Under the pieces are notes generated by a model, which searched no databases, was not told where the DNA came from, and saw nothing but the letters and a program-made list of their open reading frames with translations. Source: Collinsella sp. AM18-10 (GTDB taxonomy: Bacteria; Actinomycetota; Coriobacteriia; Coriobacteriales; Coriobacteriaceae). From it: 23,890 nucleotides of DNA. This document shows positions 7,073 through 13,434 of the stretch, piece after piece. A program made the position numbers and the translations under genes. The stretch covers positions 1-23,890 of the forward strand of contig NZ_QRJO01000021.1 in the NCBI RefSeq assembly GCF_003471585.1, written 5' to 3'. Each line of letters begins with the position of its first letter. Within the stretch, counting starts at the first letter, position 1.

Positions 7073-8177
7073 AAGTCCACGCATAATAGCTCTGATCATA
7101 CTTCAGGAAGGATAAAGATGAATTCCAGCCGTCCGCTATGCCAATCATCTGCCTTGTCTCTCCAGTTTTCTTACCAGTAAGTGTGGCGTAAGCCTCCGCT
7201 GTTACAGAATGGGCTGATCCGTTGTACAAACTCGCATGTAAAACATTCGGTCTATTAGAGTTAATCTCATTTTGAATGCTCGCGATAGCCGGAGAGGAGA
7301 CAGTGCGGGCGATAAGAGTACTTCCTCTGCTTGCGCAGTAATTTGTAAACCCCGTTGCACAGGTTGATATCGGCGTTCCGCCCAAAACAACGCCGGGAAC
7401 AGTCTGTTCTTCATCGGAAAGAGCATGGGTATTGGTGTAATTCCATATCTGCATATATTGCGAAGGGTCGCTATATAAATTGGCAATGCCATACAGTTCC
7501 GCAACGTTCGAAAAAGCTGTCACCATACAAGCATAGTGGGCAGTAAGCCTCTTAATCTCGCTTTCATCATATGACATAAACTGAGAAATGGAACGAAATC
7601 CAGATACTGTGTAATCCTGCATTTGAGTTGCGTAAATTACGACATCGTTCCAGCTTGAAGGTTTATTCGATAAAACGACAGGCCGTCCTTCTATGGAAAC
7701 AGCCGGGATTGTTCTTCCGCAATTTGTTGTTATTGAACCGTCCAAAGATTGCACACCGAATTCGAATGGATTGATCATTACGACTGGGTTATTGAAAGAA
7801 TAAGACTCAACACCAAGATCTCCTCCCCGATCCATAGGGCTGACTAAGCCGTCTCCAAAACGATATCCCGTAAGTATTTCATCATCTGAAGCATCTAAAA
7901 CCAAATAGCCCGCGGCTCTATTGAATGTCACAACCGGAACAATGTAGCCAAGCGGGGACCCATCAACGTCTACAAAAGGAATAGGGTCAGAGGGCGTATA
8001 CGAAGAGCCGAGGAGTCCCTTTATATATTTATCGGCAAGCTCTTGCGCAATTTCTGAAGTAAATTGTATCTGCTCACCATCAATATTGCCCGTCGAAGCA
8101 AAAACCTCTTTCGGACGTGCGGCTAAGGCGACAATTGAAGACGCGACAAGTTGCAGAAAACGACGACGCGAAAGCAT
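7050..8177 (-). CDS. Tat-exported papain-fold (C10/C39-like) cysteine peptidase-like protein
   Basis: The 375-residue product starts with a clear twin-arginine signal (SRRRFLQL, hydrophobic core to about residue 20, A-rich cleavage region before residue 30). Residues 35-110 resemble the propeptide-like region of streptopain-type (C10) peptidases (IAQELADKYIKGLL, GSPLGYIVPVVTFNRAAGYLVLDASDD). The papain-like part follows. C217 in HYACMVTAFSNVAELYG sits at the start of a helix as a catalytic Cys would, H323 in SAHSVTAEAY is the candidate His, and IADGWNSS (residues 347-354) offers the Asp/Asn. The family assignment is by pattern, so activity is unproven. The gene is AT-rich against its neighbours and ends inside the lipoprotein gene, suggesting a transferred two-gene unit. 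Tat export suggests that it folds before secretion. Confidence 0.65.
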   Translation of the reverse strand: MLSRRRFLQLVASSIVALAARPKEVFASTGNIDGEQIQFTSEIAQELADKYIKGLLGSSYTPSDPIPFVDVDGSPLGYIVPVVTFNRAAGYLVLDASDDEILTGYRFGDGLVSPMDRGGDLGVESYSFNNPVVMINPFEFGVQSLDGSITTNCGRTIPAVSIEGRPVVLSNKPSSWNDVVIYATQMQDYTVSGFRSISQFMSYDESEIKRLTAHYACMVTAFSNVAELYGIANLYSDPSQYMQIWNYTNTHALSDEEQTVPGVVLGGTPISTCATGFTNYCASRGSTLIARTVSSPAIASIQNEINSNRPNVLHASLYNGSAHSVTAEAYATLTGKKTGETRQMIGIADGWNSSLSFLKYDQSYYAWTYGTTFSK

Positions 8178-8233
8178 ATGTTCTTCTTTCTAGAGGAGCG
8201 ACTTATAAGATACTCCTATTCTATAACCTTTTT

Positions 8234-8245
8234 TGTAACGTTACA
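8234..8245. promoter_or_regulatory. Perfect 12-bp palindrome TGTAACGTTACA (candidate operator)
   Basis: A fully symmetric 12-mer lies 57-68 bases before the start of the Tat-exported protein gene, in the region where its promoter should be. A TTGAAA hexamer stands just upstream on the minus strand and AT-rich -10-like sequences just downstream. This is a candidate repressor site, judged by symmetry and place only. Confidence 0.4.
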
Positions 8246-8420
8246 GCACTGGTTATATTTCAATTCGATTTGCTTATGTCCTTGTAGCCCAATACGTCTT
8301 TACGTTTTAAACGGAATTAGAAAATCACTCATAGCAAAAACGGGCTTTAATCCCAAAGAGATGACTTTGATTATGAATCAAACCAGCAGCCAGGGCATAG
8401 CTGCAGTGCAATTGCTACAA
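8246..8420. other. AT-rich intergenic stretch without a recognised gene
   Basis: Between the papain-fold gene promoter and the ettA terminator I see no credible coding region. The only long plus-strand frame here runs on into the antisense of ettA and has no ribosome site or family pattern. The base composition matches the AT-rich island to the left. Confidence 0.5.
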
Positions 8421-8448
8421 GAAAGGCCGCCCTTGCTGGCGGCCTTTC
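8421..8448 (-). terminator. Rho-independent terminator of ettA
   Basis: Perfect 11-bp stem GAAAGGCCGCC (8421-8431) and GGCGGCCTTTC (8438-8448) with a six-base loop, starting ten bases beyond the ettA stop codon. On the minus strand the right arm ends in TTTC followed by TTG. Confidence 0.8.
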
Positions 8449-8457
8449 TACTTGCTA

Positions 8458-10137
8458 CTAATCGCGCGTCAGCTTGCGGTGAATACGATGCGGCTGGGCT
8501 GCGTCCTCGCCCAGGCGCTCGATGCGGTTGGCCTGATAGGCCTCGAAGTTGCCCTCGAACCAATACCAGTTGCCCGGATTCTCGTCGGTGCCCTCCCACG
8601 CCAGAATGTGCGTGGCGACGCGGTCCAGGAACATACGGTCGTGGCTAATAACCACCGAGCAGCCCGGGAACTCGAGCAGCGCCGCCTCGAGTGAGGACAG
8701 CGTCTCGACGTCGAGATCGTTCGTGGGCTCGTCGAGGAGCAGCAGGTTGCCGCCCTGCTTGAGCGTGAGCGCCAGGTTCAGACGGTTGCGCTCGCCACCG
8801 GAGAGTACGCCAGCGCGCTTCTGCTGGTCCTGGCCCTTAAAGCCAAAGCTCGCCACATAAGCACGGCTCGGAACCTCGGTCTCGCCGACCATCATGTGGT
8901 CCAGGCCGTCCGAGACGACCTCCCACAGGTTCTTATCGGGGTCGATGCCAGAACGGTTCTGATCGACATAGGAGATCTTGACGGTCTCGCCCACCTCGAG
9001 CTCGCCCGAAGTCAGCGGCTCCAGGCCCACGATGGTCTTGAACAGCGTGGTCTTACCGACACCGTTGGGACCGATGACGCCCACGATGCCGTTGCGCGGC
9101 AGGGTGAACGAAAGGTCGTCGATGAGCACGCGACCGTCGAATTCCTTGTGCAGGTGATGGGCCTCGAGCACCTTGTTACCCAAACGCGGTCCAACGGGAA
9201 TGCGGATATCGGTCCAGTCGAGCTTCTGGCTTGCGCGGGCCTCGGCCTCCATCTCCTCGTAGCGAGCCAGACGAGCCTTGTTCTTGGCCTGGCGAGCCTT
9301 GGGCGAGCTGCGTACCCACTCGAGCTCGGCCTCCATGCGCTTGGCGAGCTTGGCGTCGCGGTTGCCCTGCGCCTCGATACGGGCGGCCTTGGTCTCCAGA
9401 TACGTGGAGTAGTTGCCCTTGTAGGGATAAAGGTGACCGCGGTCGACCTCGCAGATCCACTCGGCAACGTTATCCAGGAAGTAGCGATCGTGCGTGACGG
9501 CAAGCACCGCGCCCTGGTAGTTGTGAAGGAAGTGCTCGAGCCACAGGATCGACTCAGCGTCTAGGTGGTTTGTGGGCTCGTCAAGCAGCAGCAGGTCGGG
9601 AGCCTCGAGCAGCAGCTTGCACAGGGCCACGCGACGGCGCTCGCCGCCGGAAAGCACGTTGACCGGCATGTCGGAATCGGGCAGCTGCAGGGCGTCCATG
9701 GCCTGGCCGAGCTTGGAATCGATATCCCAGCCATCAGCGGCGTCGATCTCGTCCTGGAGCTTGCCCATCTCGGCCATAAGGGCGTCCATGTCGCAATCCG
9801 GGTCGCACATCTCCTCGCCGATCTTATTGAAGCGATCGACCTTGGCGATCATATCGCCAAACGCCATGCGCACGTTCTCGATGACGGTCTTGTCGTCATC
9901 GAGCGGCGGCTCCTGCTGCAGGATGCCCACGGTGTAGCCGGGGGTAAGTCTGGCATCGCCGTTGGAGACTTCCTCGATACCGGCCATGATCTTGAGCAGG
10001 GTCGACTTACCCATGCCGTTGGGGCCCACGACGCCGATCTTGGCACCGGGGTAGAAGCTCAGGGTCACGTCGTCAAGGATTACCTTGTCGCCATGGGCCT
10101 TACGAGCCTGATACATCTGGTAGATAAACTCAGCCAT
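8458..10137 (-). CDS. ettA: Energy-dependent translational throttle protein EttA (ABC-F ATPase)
   Basis: ABC-F protein of 559 residues, close to the 555 of E. coli EttA. EttA binds the ribosomal E site and gates entry of the 70S initiation complex into elongation according to the ATP/ADP ratio; it is cytoplasmic and has no membrane domain. Domain 1 shows Walker A GPNGMGKST (38-46), signature LSGGERRR (162-169) and Walker B LLLLDEPTNHLD (182-193). The inter-domain linker is rich in Arg, Lys and Glu (about 250-310). Domain 2 shows GPNGVGKTT (356-364), LSGGERNR (445-452) and LLLLDEPTNDLD (465-476). The insertion at about 95-135 corresponds to the EttA arm. Within ABC-F the EttA subgroup is the best fit by linker and C-terminus (GNWYWFEGNFEAYQANRIERLG). 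It appears monocistronic, with hairpins on both sides. Confidence 0.95.
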   Translation of the reverse strand: MAEFIYQMYQARKAHGDKVILDDVTLSFYPGAKIGVVGPNGMGKSTLLKIMAGIEEVSNGDARLTPGYTVGILQQEPPLDDDKTVIENVRMAFGDMIAKVDRFNKIGEEMCDPDCDMDALMAEMGKLQDEIDAADGWDIDSKLGQAMDALQLPDSDMPVNVLSGGERRRVALCKLLLEAPDLLLLDEPTNHLDAESILWLEHFLHNYQGAVLAVTHDRYFLDNVAEWICEVDRGHLYPYKGNYSTYLETKAARIEAQGNRDAKLAKRMEAELEWVRSSPKARQAKNKARLARYEEMEAEARASQKLDWTDIRIPVGPRLGNKVLEAHHLHKEFDGRVLIDDLSFTLPRNGIVGVIGPNGVGKTTLFKTIVGLEPLTSGELEVGETVKISYVDQNRSGIDPDKNLWEVVSDGLDHMMVGETEVPSRAYVASFGFKGQDQQKRAGVLSGGERNRLNLALTLKQGGNLLLLDEPTNDLDVETLSSLEAALLEFPGCSVVISHDRMFLDRVATHILAWEGTDENPGNWYWFEGNFEAYQANRIERLGEDAAQPHRIHRKLTRD

Positions 10138-10231
10138 TTGCCTGTTTTATCCTTTCTACCTTCTGTTTCCCTATTCTTGATTCGCTTTAGTGGAAACGAA
10201 ATGAGGAAACCAGCTCTGAAACTAAACGAAA

Positions 10232-10257
10232 AAGGGGCATGGTTGCCCACACCCCTT
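10232..10257 (-). terminator. Rho-independent terminator after the SdpI-family gene
   Basis: AAGGGG (10232-10237) pairs with CCCCTT (10252-10257). On the minus strand the hairpin is followed by TTTCG after the closing TT, giving a five-T run. An alternative inner stem GGGCA/TGCCC also exists. It lies 65 bases beyond the SdpI stop and before the ettA start. Confidence 0.6.
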
Positions 10258-10321
10258 AATACTACCTGGGAAAAATCCCCCGGAACATACTATGAACTGC
10301 GTACGCTAGTTTTCCGCAACC

Positions 10322-11026
10322 TTAACGAGCGGCTCGCTGCGATTTGCGCCACAGCAGATACGAATAGACGTAGGCAGCTCCAGCTGAACCAAACGCCAGA
10401 ACCGCAATCACCGCGGCGACGACTTCACTCGAAAGCACGCTACCCGCCACGCCCATCACAATCAGGCCAACGCCCAGCACCATAAAGCAGGCACCGCCAA
10501 AACGCTGCGTACGGCGCCAGTTCTCGGGATCGGCAAGCGCCCAGGGCGTCTTGATACCGAGCGTGTAGTTCTGCTTTACGCGCGGTAAGTAGTTGCCCAT
10601 ACCAATAAAGAGCAAGCCGATAGCGCCTGATACCAGCAAATTGACCGTTCCTACCACCGGCACGATGCCCCACACCGTTAGCTCCCCCAGCCAGCTTATG
10701 GCACACATGAGCAGCGTGAAGGCGATTACGAAGCCCTGATAGAACTTACCCGAGGTCCGATACGCCTCGCCCTTGGGGTCAATGCGTGGCACGACGTAGA
10801 ACATCGCGAGAAGTGCCAGAGGCAACACGCCGAGCGCGGAGGCCATCCAGCTAGGGCCCCAACCGTCGACGGCGCCATTCGCGCCCCAGTGCGTGGGAAT
10901 CTGCGCCGGCAGGCTCGGCATCACTATCAGATGCGCTGCGACATTGGCAACGCACAGAGCGACCAGTGCAATCCACACGCGCGACGATACCCCCGTGGCG
11001 TGAATGCCCTTGTTTTCGTTATTCAT
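10322..11026 (-). CDS. SdpI family membrane protein (DUF1648 + SdpI)
   Basis: The start is the ATG at 11026, with AAGGTGA upstream and an eight-base overlap with the repressor's stop. It gives 234 residues; the longer frame to 11068 would lie inside the repressor gene. Residues 15-80 form a DUF1648 unit: a membrane helix, the conserved loop PAQIPTHWGANGAVDGWGP, then a second helix. Residues 100-145 are two more helices. Residues 145-175 carry the SdpI core (GNYLPRVKQNYTLGIKTPWAL then NWRRTQRFGG), followed by two helices ending RKSQRAAR. In Bacillus subtilis SdpI gives immunity to the SdpC toxin and signals to SdpR. No sdpABC genes are visible here, so this is an orphan immunity or signalling protein, perhaps against other bacteria's peptides. 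Confidence 0.88.
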   Translation of the reverse strand: MNNENKGIHATGVSSRVWIALVALCVANVAAHLIVMPSLPAQIPTHWGANGAVDGWGPSWMASALGVLPLALLAMFYVVPRIDPKGEAYRTSGKFYQGFVIAFTLLMCAISWLGELTVWGIVPVVGTVNLLVSGAIGLLFIGMGNYLPRVKQNYTLGIKTPWALADPENWRRTQRFGGACFMVLGVGLIVMGVAGSVLSSEVVAAVIAVLAFGSAGAAYVYSYLLWRKSQRAAR

Positions 11027-11297
11027 CCTTATCACCTTCAGTGTTTGTAAAGCCCATAAACCAGCCAATCAAGTCCTGCATGACGGTGGTATTTAAGCTG
11101 TAAACGATGTTTTGGCCATGGCGCTCATCGGTCACCAGCCCGGCGTTTTTAAGCGTTGCCAGATGATGGCTGAGCGACGGTTTGCTTATGTCGAAATGCT
11201 CGGCGAGCTCCCCCGCCGTGCAATTGCCCTCGCGCAGCAGTTCTAAAATGCGCCGCCGCGTTGGATCCGCCAGCGCCTTAAAACCTTCTCCCGGCAT
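11019..11297 (-). CDS. ArsR family repressor, SdpR-like
   Basis: The ATG at 11297 has AGGAGG five bases upstream, giving 92 residues; an ATG at 11333 has no such site. The fold is the ArsR winged helix: FKALADPTRRRILELL (helices 1-2), NCTAGELAEHFDISKPSLSHHL (recognition helix-turn-helix) and TDERHGQNIVYSLNTT (wing). The tail MQDLIGWFMGF matches SdpR rather than metal-sensing ArsR proteins, and no CxC metal motif is present. Known SdpR represses its own operon until SdpI captures it at the membrane. The same scheme fits here: the genes overlap, and the promoter carries repeated TTAGA/TCTAA half-sites. Confidence 0.9.
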   Translation of the reverse strand: MPGEGFKALADPTRRRILELLREGNCTAGELAEHFDISKPSLSHHLATLKNAGLVTDERHGQNIVYSLNTTVMQDLIGWFMGFTNTEGDKDE

Positions 11298-11331
11298 AGA
11301 ACCTCCTCTCGCTATCTCTCGCGACGTGCAC

Positions 11332-11370
11332 ACTATACTCGATATTTAGATGTTTGTCTAATTATCTAAT
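11332..11370 (-). promoter_or_regulatory. sdpR-sdpI promoter with candidate SdpR operator
   Basis: On the minus strand TTAGAC (11361-11356) and TATAGT (11337-11332) are separated by 18 bases. The inverted repeat TTAGA-N6-TCTAA (11346-11361) covers the -35 box and part of the spacer, and a further TCTAA half-site lies at 11365-11369. This layout suits autorepression by the SdpR-like protein. Confidence 0.55.
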
Positions 11371-11386
11371 AGCAATGTTATATATA

Positions 11387-11413
11387 GAACATTCGTTCGT
11401 TTTTAGATACAAT
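11387..11413 (+). promoter_or_regulatory. LexA-like SOS box and -10 of the small-peptide gene
   Basis: GAAC-ATTC-GTTC (11387-11398), flanked by A and G, fits the Gram-positive LexA consensus CGAAC-N4-GTTCG except the first base. TACAAT (11408-11413) is a good -10 box, and the LexA-like box covers the -35 position and the start of the spacer (11385-11400), as in known SOS promoters. It drives the 28-residue peptide gene at 11465. No transcript data are available. Confidence 0.6.
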
Positions 11414-11464
11414 GGGTCCAGAAGCAGATGGGCCAGCTCCCTCTTCCCAAGAAGGAGATGGACT

Positions 11465-11551
11465 ATGAGTATTAACGATGTCCTGACGTTGTTGTTGCTT
11501 GTAATCGCGGCTGTGGAGCTCGGCATCCACATTGGAGGTCGAATGAAATAG
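11465..11551 (+). CDS. Small hydrophobic peptide, holin-like type I toxin candidate (28 aa)
   Basis: The ATG at 11465 is preceded by AAGGAG at about seven bases. A longer in-frame start at 11354 would precede the promoter and is rejected. The peptide begins MSINDVLTLLLLVIAAVE, has one membrane helix (residues about 5-22) and ends in a basic tail with GRMK. This is the layout of the putative holin-like toxins (Hol_Tox) and other type I toxins that insert in the inner membrane. An SOS-like box lies at its promoter, and a convergent promoter at 11643-11671 could make an antisense RNA against its 3' end. It is divergent from the sdpR-sdpI genes. Toxicity is inferred; it could also be a small membrane-stress or regulatory peptide. 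Confidence 0.65.
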   Translation: MSINDVLTLLLLVIAAVELGIHIGGRMK

Positions 11552-11636
11552 CCGCCCCCGCGTAATGCGAAGACGGCCACTTCTCACGCTACAAACGTGT
11601 TTGGGAGTTGGCCAACCCGCTGCAACGGGTGCCATC
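11545..11636 (-). ncRNA. Predicted antisense antitoxin RNA, convergent to the small peptide gene
   Basis: A strong minus-strand promoter, TTGAAA (11671-11666), 17 bases, TAAGAT (11648-11643), points back at the peptide gene. A transcript from about 11636 would run through hairpin ACCCG/CGGGT (near 11618) and end at the GCCG/CGGC stem (11551-11577, with inner CGC/GCG) followed by TATTTC on the minus strand. It would cover the peptide mRNA's 3' region and stop codon. The ends are approximate and no transcript has been seen. Confidence 0.4.
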
Positions 11637-11642
11637 TGCTTC

Positions 11643-11671
11643 ATCTTATGCGAATCACTGCCTCATTTCAA
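11643..11671 (-). promoter_or_regulatory. Promoter of the predicted antisense RNA
   Basis: TTGAAA matches five of six of the -35 consensus and TAAGAT four of six of the -10, with an ideal 17-base spacer. No open reading frame with a ribosome site follows on the minus strand, which favours an RNA product. Confidence 0.5.
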
Positions 11672-11708
11672 CAAGCCCCTAGGGCTCAAATGGAATCGCG
11701 ATAATACC

Positions 11709-11714
11709 TATAAT
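11709..11714 (+). promoter_or_regulatory. -10 box (TATAAT) of the tcdA-tatD unit
   Basis: A perfect TATAAT stands 45 bases before the tcdA start, in a suitable place. The -35 region is weak (CTCAAA at 18 bases). Confidence 0.45.
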
Positions 11715-11758
11715 GGCGATAGCTAAAACACGATTCGCTTCCCCATCGGAGGATGTCT

Positions 11759-12556
11759 ATGACCGAAACCACAGCCGCAACTCCCAACGAGACGCGCGAT
11801 GCCAAGCTCGAGATCATCATGGGCCGCGAGGCACTCGACAAGCTCGCCGATGCCACGGTGCTGGTACTCGGCTGCGGAGGTGTGGGCTCCAACTGCTGCG
11901 AGGCACTCGCCCGCGGCGGCATTGGTCATTTTGTAATTCTGGACAAGGACATCATCGCGCCCAGCAATATCAATCGCCAGGCCATCGCCTTTCACAGCAC
12001 CATCGGCAAGCGCAAGGTCGATGTTATGGAAGCCATGATCCACGATATCAATCCTGCCGCCACCGTTATCAAACGTACCGAATACCTGCTGAGCGACAAC
12101 ATCGATGATTTCTTCGCGAGCGTTTTGGAGCAGACGGGCGGCAAGCTCGACTACGTCGTCGACGCCATCGACACCATCTCGGCCAAGCTCACCATTGCCA
12201 AATATGCTCAGGACCACGGCATTCGTTTGGTTAGTTCCATGGGCGGGGCCAACAAGCTCCATCCCGAGTGCCTCCGCTTTGCCGACATCTTCGATACGGT
12301 ACGTGACCCCATGAGCCGCATTATGCGCAAAGAATGTAAGAAGCGCGGAATCAAGAGCCTACATGTACTGTTTAGCTGCGAGGAATCGGTTAAGACACAG
12401 CCCCGCGACCCTTCCAACATCCACGAGCGCACCGAGCTGGGAACTGCGAGCTTTATGCCGCCCATCATGGGCCAGATGATCGCTGGCGAGGTTATCCGCC
12501 AGATCAGCGGGCGCGGGTGCGAACGCGTGCGCGCCGATGGCCAGCGCCTAAATTAA
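11759..12556 (+). CDS. tcdA: tRNA threonylcarbamoyladenosine dehydratase TcdA (ThiF/E1-like)
   Basis: TcdA (CsdL) uses ATP to cyclise t6A at position 37 of ANN-decoding tRNAs to ct6A. The ATG at 11759 is chosen because GGAGG ends six bases before it; another ATG at 11753 directly abuts the GGAGG. The 265-residue protein shows the E1-like Rossmann motif VLVLGCGGVGSNCCEAL (34-50) and the nucleotide-binding continuation LDKDIIAPSNINRQ (61-74) with KRKVD. It then has DYVVDAIDTISAK and SSMGGANKLHP, and a C-terminal half typical of TcdA (RDPMSRIMRKECKKRG, VLFSCEES). ThiF or MoeB are alternatives, but they have a zinc CxxC pair that is not visible here. It lies 14 bases before the TatD-like gene, so they form one unit. 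Confidence 0.9.
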   Translation: MTETTAATPNETRDAKLEIIMGREALDKLADATVLVLGCGGVGSNCCEALARGGIGHFVILDKDIIAPSNINRQAIAFHSTIGKRKVDVMEAMIHDINPAATVIKRTEYLLSDNIDDFFASVLEQTGGKLDYVVDAIDTISAKLTIAKYAQDHGIRLVSSMGGANKLHPECLRFADIFDTVRDPMSRIMRKECKKRGIKSLHVLFSCEESVKTQPRDPSNIHERTELGTASFMPPIMGQMIAGEVIRQISGRGCERVRADGQRLN

Positions 12557-12570
12557 CGAGACGCACCGCG

Positions 12571-13353
12571 ATGACACCGCAATTATTTGATGCGCATTGC
12601 CATCTTGATTTAATGGCTCGCCCGGACGCCGTTGCCGATGAGGCAACGGCGCTGGGCCTGGTCCTATTTGACTGCGGCGTCGATCCGCACGACTTTGCAC
12701 GCGCCAAGAAGCGCGCCTGCGGCCGGTCAAATATCTTTGCCGGCATCGGCCTCCATCCCTGGTGGCTCGCCGACGGCCGCTGCGGTCCTGCCGAAGTCAA
12801 TCTGCTTTGCGAAGTTGCCGCCCAAGAGCGCTACATCGGCGAGGTGGGACTCGACTTTTCCGCGCGTTTTGCCGGAAGCAAACCGCTTCAAATACAGGCA
12901 CTTGACCGGCTCTGCGATGCGCTCGTGCAGAGCCCTCTTGCCGGGCGTGTGATATCAATTCACGCCGTTCGTTCGGCAGGAACCGTGCTAGACATCCTCG
13001 AGTCGCATGGATTACTCACGCCAAGCCCCGACTCCCCCGTTATCATCTTCCACTGGTTTAGCGGTACTTCGGACGAACTCGCCCGCGCGCGTAATGCGGG
13101 CTGTTATTTTTCCGTCAACGAACGCATGCTCGCGTCCAAACGAGGACGCGAATACGCACGACAGATTCCACTCGACCGTCTACTGCTCGAGACCGATGCG
13201 CCGGCCGAGCCAAACACAGAAACAAGCGCGCAGTCGCTCATCAAATCGCTCGCAAGGACCTCGATGCGCATTGCCTCACTCAAAAACTGTGACGCAAAGC
13301 GCATCGAGTCGGTAGTTTTAGCAAATGCGCACTCTGTTTTTGACCTTCGCTAA
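12571..13353 (+). CDS. TatD family metal-dependent hydrolase
   Basis: The start is the ATG at 12571, which begins just before the metal motif; a longer frame from 12517 would overlap the tcdA gene. The product is 260 residues, the family's usual length. Metal ligands of the TatD TIM barrel are visible: H9 and H11 in DAHCHLD, the bridging Glu in YIGEVGLD, His in SIHAVRS and in FHWFSGT, and the final Asp in LLETDAP. TatD enzymes are DNases, 3'-5' exonucleases or quality-control hydrolases, and the substrate of this branch is unknown. It is shorter and more divergent than E. coli TatD (GLHPWW, SVNERML are typical of the broader family). It shares the tcdA operon, which suggests a housekeeping role near RNA or DNA. 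Confidence 0.88.
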   Translation: MTPQLFDAHCHLDLMARPDAVADEATALGLVLFDCGVDPHDFARAKKRACGRSNIFAGIGLHPWWLADGRCGPAEVNLLCEVAAQERYIGEVGLDFSARFAGSKPLQIQALDRLCDALVQSPLAGRVISIHAVRSAGTVLDILESHGLLTPSPDSPVIIFHWFSGTSDELARARNAGCYFSVNERMLASKRGREYARQIPLDRLLLETDAPAEPNTETSAQSLIKSLARTSMRIASLKNCDAKRIESVVLANAHSVFDLR

Positions 13354-13374
13354 CCACTGTGGGCAAAAATGCCA

Positions 13375-13410
13375 AGGGACATGCGAATCGCACAACGCAG
13401 TCCCTATTTT
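13375..13410. terminator. Terminator between the convergent tatD and FGGY kinase genes
   Basis: AGGGAC (13375-13380) pairs with GTCCCT (13400-13405), with an inner TGCG/CGCA hairpin and ATTTT after it on the plus strand. On the minus strand the right arm is followed within five bases by ATTTTTG, so it may serve both genes. Confidence 0.55.
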
Positions 13411-13434
13411 GGAAGGCAGTACAATTCGGCAGCA

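Noticed and set aside
8896..10485. Two long plus-strand frames (222 and 306 codons) opposite ettA
   Set aside because: They are antisense shadows of a highly conserved GC-rich gene, with no ribosome site or family motif; the second runs across two hairpins.
11354..11464. N-terminal extension of the small peptide to 65 residues
   Set aside because: The extension would begin upstream of the LexA-like box and -10, so it would not be in the mRNA; the ribosome site is at 11465.
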